A stretch of 21,523 nucleotides of DNA, from positions 1 to 21,523 of the forward strand of contig DATLZB010000070.1 in the NCBI GenBank assembly GCA_035574175.1, in the 5' to 3' direction. This DNA comes from DATLZB01 sp035574175. GTDB lineage: Bacteria > Pseudomonadota > Alphaproteobacteria > Rhizobiales > Hyphomicrobiaceae. Numbering within the stretch: the stretch's first letter is position 1; every line of letters starts with the position of its first letter. A program made the translations under genes and the position numbers. The notes under the pieces are model-generated. The model saw only the letters and a list, made by a program, of their open reading frames with translations. It did no database searches and was not told the origin of the DNA. Shown here in pieces: positions 15,392 through 21,523 of the stretch.

Positions 15392-16537
15392 TCACGCGCT
15401 GCGGCCTTCGAAGAACTCCTTCACTTTGGCAAAGAAGCCATGGCTTTCGGGGCTCGTCTCGCGCTGGCTCAGGCGCTCGAATTCCTCGAGCAGCTCGCGC
15501 TGGCGTCGGGTGAGGTTCTTCGGCGTCTCGACCTCAACCTGGATGTACATGTCGCCGACAACCTTGGAGCGCAGCACGGGCATGCCCTTGCCTTTCAGGC
15601 GGAACTGCTTGCCGCTCTCGGTGCCCTCCGGAACCTTGACGCGCGTCATCCCGCCCTCCACGGTCGGCACGTCGATCTGACCACCGAGAGCCGCAGTCAC
15701 CATCGAGATCGGCACACGGCAAAAGATGTCGGCACCGTCGCGCTGGAAGAAGGCGTGCGGTTTGATGGAGAGGAAAATGTAGAGATCGCCGGCCGGCCCG
15801 CCGCGTAGCCCGGCCTCGCCTTCGCCGGCGAGTCGTATGCGGGTGCCGTCCTCCACGCCGGGCGGAATATTGACGGAAAGGGTTCGCTCTCTCGTCACCC
15901 GGCCGCTGCCCGCGCACTTGGGGCAGGGATCGTCTATGATTTCCCCACGGCCCTGGCAGCCGGGGCACGTGCGCTCGATGGTGAAGAAGCCTTGGCTCGC
16001 GCGCACCTTTCCGTAACCGCTGCAGGTTGGGCAGGTTGAAGGCTTGGTGCCGCTCCTGGCACCGCTCCCTGAGCAGGTATCGCAGGCGACGCTGGTGGGG
16101 ACCCGGATTTGGGCGGTCTTTCCGGTGTAGGCTTCGGCCAAGTCGATCTCAAGGTTGTAACGCAGATCCGCGCCGCGTTCGCGGCCCGAGCGTTGTCGCT
16201 GGCCGCGGCGGCCCCCCATGAACTCGCCGAACAGATCATCGAAGATGTCCGACATCGAGGCGGCGAAGTCGGGCCCGAAGCCGCCGCCGGCGTGACCGCG
16301 TCCCATGCCGGGCTCGAACGCAGCATGGCCGAACTGGTCGTAGGCAGCGCGCTTCTGCGGATCCTTCAGCGCTTCATAGGCTTCGTTGATCTCCTTGAAG
16401 CGTTGCTCGGCGTTCTTGTCGGACGGGTTGCGGTCGGGGTGGCAGTCCTTTGCGAGGCGGCGGAATGCTGCCTTCAGCTCTTGCTCGCTCGCGTTACGGG
16501 GAACGCCCAGCACCTCGTAGTAGTCGCGTTTGGCCAT
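15392..16537 (-). CDS. dnaJ: Chaperone DnaJ (Hsp40)
   Basis: A 381-aa full-length type I J-protein that delivers unfolded clients to DnaK and stimulates its ATPase. The J domain occupies residues 1-70 with the essential HPD at 33-35 (KDCHPDRNP). A Gly/Phe-rich linker follows (about 75-125). The zinc-binding region has four CxxCxGxG-type repeats starting at Cys152, Cys169, Cys191 and Cys205. The C-terminal client-binding domains include VNIPPGVEDGTRIRLAGEG and the end of the protein is KVKEFFEGRSA. Nothing essential is missing. It is 149 bases downstream of dnaK, and that spacer holds two strong inverted repeats. No clear Shine-Dalgarno sequence precedes the ATG, so translation may depend on the spacer structure or on readthrough from dnaK. 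Confidence 0.98.
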   Translation of the reverse strand: MAKRDYYEVLGVPRNASEQELKAAFRRLAKDCHPDRNPSDKNAEQRFKEINEAYEALKDPQKRAAYDQFGHAAFEPGMGRGHAGGGFGPDFAASMSDIFDDLFGEFMGGRRGQRQRSGRERGADLRYNLEIDLAEAYTGKTAQIRVPTSVACDTCSGSGARSGTKPSTCPTCSGYGKVRASQGFFTIERTCPGCQGRGEIIDDPCPKCAGSGRVTRERTLSVNIPPGVEDGTRIRLAGEGEAGLRGGPAGDLYIFLSIKPHAFFQRDGADIFCRVPISMVTAALGGQIDVPTVEGGMTRVKVPEGTESGKQFRLKGKGMPVLRSKVVGDMYIQVEVETPKNLTRRQRELLEEFERLSQRETSPESHGFFAKVKEFFEGRSA

Positions 16538-16570
16538 CTGGCGCGCCCGTTGGTCTTCACGTCTTCCACA

Positions 16571-16590
16571 GGAGCCGGCTCAGCCGGTCC
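16571..16590 (-). promoter_or_regulatory. Second hairpin in the dnaK-dnaJ spacer
   Basis: On the plus strand GGAGCCGGCT and AGCCGGTCC form an imperfect stem (one bulged base) around a single central C, about 35-55 bases before the dnaJ start. In the dnaK-dnaJ transcript it would sit just after the larger stem-loop. It could influence dnaJ translation; the role is inferred. Confidence 0.4.
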
Positions 16591-16599
16591 TTGCGTAAA

Positions 16600-16670
16600 G
16601 GACCCTCGCCGCGGCACTGTATTGCCGCACTAAGTGCGCGGCTCCACATGTGCGAGCGCGGCGAGGGTCC
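16600..16670 (-). terminator. Large stem-loop between dnaK and dnaJ
   Basis: Perfect 14-bp arms GGACCCTCGCCGCG (16600-16613) and CGCGGCGAGGGTCC (16657-16670) flank a 43-base loop that itself contains short pairings (GCAC/GTGC and CACATGTG). In the mRNA it lies about 16 bases after the dnaK stop and is followed by TTTACG, a weak T-run. It could be a partial terminator or a processing/stability element that makes dnaK message more abundant than dnaJ. This is the strongest non-coding structure in the window. Confidence 0.65.
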
Positions 16671-16686
16671 ACATTCCAGTCGACAC

Positions 16687-18612
<1,926 letters not shown>

Positions 18613-18721
18613 CTTTATCAGTCCTTTCGGTTTGCGGCGAACCGTTGTGGACCCGATCGATTCGGCATCCTTGCTGTCACCTGCCCCCTCTGATGGGTTG
18701 GTGCAACGGTCCCCAGGCTCT

Positions 18722-18734
18722 GAACTTTAAGTTC
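18722..18734. promoter_or_regulatory. 13-bp palindrome at the dnaK transcription start region
   Basis: GAACTT and AAGTTC arms flank a single T. The palindrome starts about seven bases downstream of the predicted dnaK -10 box, so it overlaps or closely follows the expected transcription start. It does not match the HrcA operator CIRCE (TTAGCACTC-N9-GAGTGCTAA). It may be an operator for another regulator or a short 5' leader hairpin. Confidence 0.4.
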
Positions 18735-18740
18735 CGCCGT

Positions 18741-18769
18741 TATATAGGCGGCAGCCTTTGGTGCTGCAA
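18741..18769 (-). promoter_or_regulatory. Probable heat-shock (sigma-32-type) promoter of dnaK
   Basis: On the minus strand a -35 box TTGCAG (18764-18769) and a -10 box TATATA (18741-18746) are separated by exactly 17 bases. In context they read GTTGCAG and CCTATATAACG, close to the alphaproteobacterial sigma-32 pattern CTTG...CYTATNTNNG. The position, about 130 bases before the dnaK ATG, fits a heat-inducible promoter with a long 5' leader. A housekeeping sigma-70 reading of the same boxes is also possible. Confidence 0.62.
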
Positions 18770-18897
18770 CGGCGGGGTCGGGCGCTACCCATTATTATTC
18801 CTCATGTTCGTGGACGCCCACGCCGCGCGATGCGCCGGGGGCACACCACACTGTCCGGAAGCTCCGGGCGTCGGAGAAAGGGACAAGGGTTCGAGCG

Positions 18898-19518
18898 ATG
18901 GGCGTGCGTGCCCCGAATGGCTTCAGGCATCTGGCGGGCTACTTGGGGGCGAGCCGGCAGCGCGCGATGCTTGCGGCATTAGAAGGGGTGCTTGCCAGGG
19001 CCCCACTGTATACGCCGGCGATGCCGAACTCTGGCAAGCCGTTATCGGTGCGGATGACCAATTGCGGTTCCCTCGGCTGGGTCACCGACAAGGACCGGGG
19101 CTATCGATATCAGCGCACCCACCCTGTGACCGGAACGGCGTGGCCGGCCATACCGGACGAGGTCCTCGCCGTCTGGGCGGAGGTTGCCGGCTACCCTGCG
19201 CCACCCGAGGCTTGCCTCATCAACTACTACTCGCCTAACGCCCGACTTGGCAGCCACGTCGATGCCGACGAAGAGGATATCGCAGCGCCCGTCGTATCGA
19301 TTTCGCTCGGCGACGACGCAGTGTTCCACATCGGCGGGGAAACCCGCAGCGACCCCAAGCAGCGCATCGTCCTGCGCTCGGGTGACGTCGTGATCCTCGG
19401 TGGAGCCGCACGCCTTGCTTATCACGGCGTCGACCGCATCATTACCGGAACGTCGGGTCTGCTGCCGCACGGCGGCCGCTTCAACCTGACCCTGCGTCGG
19501 GTGACGCGCCCGCTGTGA
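18898..19518 (+). CDS. alkB: AlkB-family alpha-ketoglutarate/Fe(II) dioxygenase
   Basis: A 206-aa oxidative demethylase of the AlkB family, which removes methyl groups from 1-methyladenine and 3-methylcytosine in DNA or RNA using 2-oxoglutarate and Fe(II). The nucleotide-lid segment is MTNCGSLGWVTDKDRGYRY. Iron ligands are His120 and Asp122 in GSHVDADE and His176 in LAYHGVDR. The 2-oxoglutarate-binding arginines are Arg194 and Arg200 in RFNLTLRR. The NYYSPNARLGSH block is diagnostic, and length is close to E. coli AlkB. The ATG at 18898 gives a complete protein; the upstream ribosome site is weak. The gene is divergent from dnaK and convergent with grpE, standing alone inside the chaperone block. 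No ada gene is adjacent. Confidence 0.94.
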   Translation: MGVRAPNGFRHLAGYLGASRQRAMLAALEGVLARAPLYTPAMPNSGKPLSVRMTNCGSLGWVTDKDRGYRYQRTHPVTGTAWPAIPDEVLAVWAEVAGYPAPPEACLINYYSPNARLGSHVDADEEDIAAPVVSISLGDDAVFHIGGETRSDPKQRIVLRSGDVVILGGAARLAYHGVDRIITGTSGLLPHGGRFNLTLRRVTRPL

Positions 19519-19573
19519 GCGACCTAGCCGTCGACCCAAGACACACCGGCTGCTTCATTTAAGCCCCGTTGTT

Positions 19574-19595
19574 GGGTGCCCGCTTCGTGGCACCC
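19574..19595. terminator. Hairpin between the convergent alkB and grpE genes
   Basis: GGGTGCC (19574-19580) and GGCACCC (19589-19595) form a perfect 7-bp stem with an eight-base loop, 55 bases after the alkB stop. It lies between convergent genes and could end transcription from either side, though neither strand shows a T-run. It overlaps the start of the ABC ATPase remnant. Confidence 0.45.
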
Positions 19596-19726
19596 GATTA
19601 GTAATCTGGCGAGCACTGCTCGACCTAGTGCAAGCGCGCGGCATCGGAGTGTTGATGGTGAGTCACGACCGCGCCCTCATAGGGAAGATAGCGGCCAGGA
19701 CACTCGAACTCCCGCGAGCCGGCTAG
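19586..19726 (+). pseudogene. C-terminal remnant of an ABC-transporter ATPase gene
   Basis: A plus-strand reading frame ending at TAG 19724-19726 gives RGTRLVIWRALLDLVQARGI followed by GVLMVSHDRALIGKIAARTL and ELPRAG. This matches the end of an ABC ATPase: the helix after the Walker B/D-loop region, then the H-loop (switch) histidine in VLMVSHD, and the usual closing 'A-RTLEL'. No Walker A, signature or Walker B motif lies upstream; that DNA is the alkB 3' end and a short spacer. It is therefore a decayed fragment of a peptide/nickel-type or similar importer ATPase gene. Its stop overlaps the grpE stop on the other strand (shared CTAG). It points to an ancestral gene lost from this position. 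Confidence 0.6.
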
Positions 19727-20406
19727 CCCTGGCCCTGCTTAGGATCTTGGGTTCCGGTGGTGGCGTCGCTAGCAACCGGTCGGTCGTCGTTGGCGGGCGC
19801 GGGAGCCGGCGTTTCGGGGAGCTTGGCCGGCTTGGGGCCGCCCTTGGCGGTCACTACCATGGCCGGGCGCAGAACCCGATCCTCGATGACGTAACCCGCC
19901 TGCAGCACCTGCAGCACCGTACCGGCGGGAACCTCGGCGTTCTCCTGCTCCATGACCGCCTGATGCAGATGCGGGTTGAAAAGCTCGCCTTGCGAATCGA
20001 TGCGCCGCACGCCGTGGGCCTCGAGCACCTTGAGGGCTGCACGCTCGGTCATAGTCACCCCATCCAGCAGGGTCTTCAGTGCCGGATCTTGCTCGGCAGC
20101 GCCTGCCGGCACGGCGGCCACCGCCCGCTGGAAATTGTCGAACACGGCAACCATGTCGTGCGCAAAGCGGCTGATTGCATACTTGGCGGTCTCGGCCTTG
20201 TCTCGCTCGGTACGCTTTCGCACATTCTCCATTTCCGCGTGGGCCCGCAAGAGGCGGTCCGTCAGATCCGCCACTTGCGCCTCGAGCTCCGCAACCCGAG
20301 CGGCAAGATCGATTGGCGCGGCCTCGGTCTGCGCCGGCGCTTGATCGCCGGACTGGCTCGCACCTTCCCGGTGCTCCGGCACATCGGAATTCTGGTTTCC
20401 GGTCAT
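19723..20406 (-). CDS. grpE: Nucleotide exchange factor GrpE
   Basis: A 227-aa homodimeric cochaperone that releases ADP from DnaK. The N-terminal 30 residues are polar and disordered. Residues about 30-95 form the long coiled-coil helix (LAARVAELEAQVADLTDRLL, then RAHAEMENVRKRTERDKAET). The four-helix and beta-wing parts follow, with the family signature around GELFNPHLHQAVMEQEN and VLQVLQAGYVIEDRVLRPAM. The C-terminus is a Pro/Ala-rich tail. GAGG lies four bases before the ATG at 20406. It is 90 bases downstream of hrcA on the same strand, the common hrcA-grpE order. Its stop overlaps that of the ABC ATPase remnant on the opposite strand. Confidence 0.97.
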   Translation of the reverse strand: MTGNQNSDVPEHREGASQSGDQAPAQTEAAPIDLAARVAELEAQVADLTDRLLRAHAEMENVRKRTERDKAETAKYAISRFAHDMVAVFDNFQRAVAAVPAGAAEQDPALKTLLDGVTMTERAALKVLEAHGVRRIDSQGELFNPHLHQAVMEQENAEVPAGTVLQVLQAGYVIEDRVLRPAMVVTAKGGPKPAKLPETPAPAPANDDRPVASDATTGTQDPKQGQG

Positions 20407-20496
20407 CTATCCTCGCACGCTCTTGGGGGTGGCAAGCAGCCGACCGGGACTGCCGAACGACACGCGCGCTCGATATCAGCCCGCGGCTCGAAAAAA

Positions 20497-21523
20497 TCAA
20501 GTCAACAGGCGGCCTACGAGGCGGGCGGTGTAGTCCACCATCGGGATGATGCGCGCATAGTTCAAACGTGTCGGACCGATGACCCCGAGCACGCCCACGA
20601 TCTTGCATGACTGGTCGCTGAACGGCGCCACGATCAGCGAGGAGCCTGAGAGGGAAAACAGCTTGTTCTCGGACCCGATGAAAATGCGCACGCCGTCGGC
20701 CCGCTCCGCAAGACCGAGAAGCTGGATCAGGTCGCGCTTGGTCTCGAGGTCGTCGAAGAGTTGGCGGATGCGCTCCAGGTCCTCGAGCGCAGTCAAGTTC
20801 TTCAAGAGGTTTGCCTGGCCCTTGACGATGAGGCTCTTGCGATCGTCCTGGGCGCCGGACCACTCGGCAAGCCCGGCCTCGATGACCTTGCGCGTCAGCT
20901 CATCAAGCTCGGCCTTGGCGGAAGCAAATTCCTGCTCGACCCGCGCCTTGGCATCGTCGAGAGTGAGTCCGCGGATGTGGGCGTTAAGGTAGTTGGTGGC
21001 CTCGGTCAGCGATGAGGGCGGCAATCCTGGGGGTACCGAGATCACCCTGTTTTCCACGCTTTGGTCCTCGCCGACGAGGATGACCAGCGCGCGGCCTGGC
21101 TCCAGTGCCACGAACTCGATGTGCTTGAGGCGCCCGACCTGCTTTTCAGCCAGTACGACACCGGCACATTGGGACAGGCCCGAGATCAATTCACCTGCTT
21201 CGGCCAGCACCTGCTCGACCGACTGGCGCTTCCTGACCGCAACCTGCGCCTCGATCTCCTTGCGCTCCTCGTCGGAAAGCTCTCCGACCTGCAGCAGCGC
21301 ATCGACGAACAGCCTCAGGCCGAGCTGAGTAGGCAGACGACCGGCCGAGGTGTGCGGGGCGTAGATGAGGCCCAGCTGCTCGAGATCGGACATGACATTG
21401 CGCACCGAGGCCGGCGACAGCGTCATCGGCAGGGTGCGCGAGAGGTTGCGCGAACCGACCGGCTCGCCGGTGGTCAGGTACGTCTCGACGACTTGCCTGA
21501 AGATGGCGCGCGAGCGTTCATTG
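20497..21523 (-). CDS. hrcA: Heat-inducible transcription repressor HrcA (5' end outside the window)
   Basis: The gene enters from the right edge; about 341 codons are visible, nearly the full family length (around 340-360 aa). The reading frame is open to the edge and adds NERSRAIFRQVVETYLTTG and EPVGSRNLSRTLPM before the first internal ATG at 21426, so that ATG is not the start. The N-terminal winged helix shows the HrcA pattern SPASVRNVMSDLEQLGLI followed by PHTSAGRLPTQLGLRLFVD. The middle GAF-like and C-terminal parts include VGVLGVIGPTRLNYARIIPM near the end. HrcA binds CIRCE operators and represses groESL and other chaperone genes, with GroEL as its folding sensor. No CIRCE element was found in this window, so its targets probably lie elsewhere. 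It is followed by grpE. Confidence 0.97.
   Translation of the reverse strand, partial: NERSRAIFRQVVETYLTTGEPVGSRNLSRTLPMTLSPASVRNVMSDLEQLGLIYAPHTSAGRLPTQLGLRLFVDALLQVGELSDEERKEIEAQVAVRKRQSVEQVLAEAGELISGLSQCAGVVLAEKQVGRLKHIEFVALEPGRALVILVGEDQSVENRVISVPPGLPPSSLTEATNYLNAHIRGLTLDDAKARVEQEFASAKAELDELTRKVIEAGLAEWSGAQDDRKSLIVKGQANLLKNLTALEDLERIRQLFDDLETKRDLIQLLGLAERADGVRIFIGSENKLFSLSGSSLIVAPFSDQSCKIVGVLGVIGPTRLNYARIIPMVDYTARLVGRLLT

Noticed and set aside
18613..18897. HrcA operator (CIRCE) search in the dnaK upstream region
   Set aside because: No TTAGCACTC-N9-GAGTGCTAA-like sequence was seen; the palindrome present has a different sequence and spacing.

Overview
The window is GC-rich bacterial DNA that most resembles an alphaproteobacterium. 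The grounds are the dense high-GC coding, the hrcA-grpE / dnaK-dnaJ neighbourhood, a dnaK promoter of the alphaproteobacterial sigma-32 type, and a tripartite tricarboxylate transporter (TTT). The assignment is by general resemblance only; no rRNA or other taxonomic marker is present.

Region 1 (1-2563) is the right end of an integrative element. Reading leftward on the minus strand it carries a P4-type tyrosine integrase, an unrecognised 166-aa protein, a small excisionase/AlpA-like helix-turn-helix protein, and the first codons of what looks like a primase-polymerase that runs off the left edge. The element ends at the 3' half of a tRNA-Thr(CGU) gene (2514-2563), a typical attachment-site scar.

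Region 2 (2705-8814) is a metabolic and transport cluster. An aspartate dehydrogenase-like gene is divergent from a probable operon tctC-tctB-tctA followed, with a coupled start, by a gamma-glutamyltranspeptidase-family Ntn hydrolase that has no signal peptide. The likely logic is import of an organic acid or amide by the TTT system, cytoplasmic hydrolysis, and perhaps deamination of an amino-acid product; the substrate is not known. A patatin-like lipase, a membrane-anchored M28 peptidase and a FAD-dependent amine/amino-acid oxidase (8819-12501) follow on alternating strands with convergent gene ends only 4-6 bp apart.

Region 3 (12620-21523) is housekeeping: an alpha/beta hydrolase with a cysteine at the nucleophile position, glucose-6-phosphate isomerase, then the heat-shock block dnaJ, dnaK, grpE and hrcA (the last cut by the right edge), all on the minus strand. 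An AlkB-family dioxygenase gene on the plus strand and the decayed C-terminal end of an ABC-transporter ATPase gene separate dnaK from hrcA-grpE. The spacers hold several perfect inverted repeats, the most notable a 14-bp stem between dnaK and dnaJ and a 10-bp stem between tctC and tctB.

No CRISPR array, rRNA gene, intact tRNA or insertion sequence was seen. I did not find a convincing new multi-gene system; the most interesting items are the TTT/GGT-like cluster, the unknown protein in the integrative element, and the structured spacers of the chaperone block. No stretch longer than about 300 bases is without a gene or a described site.
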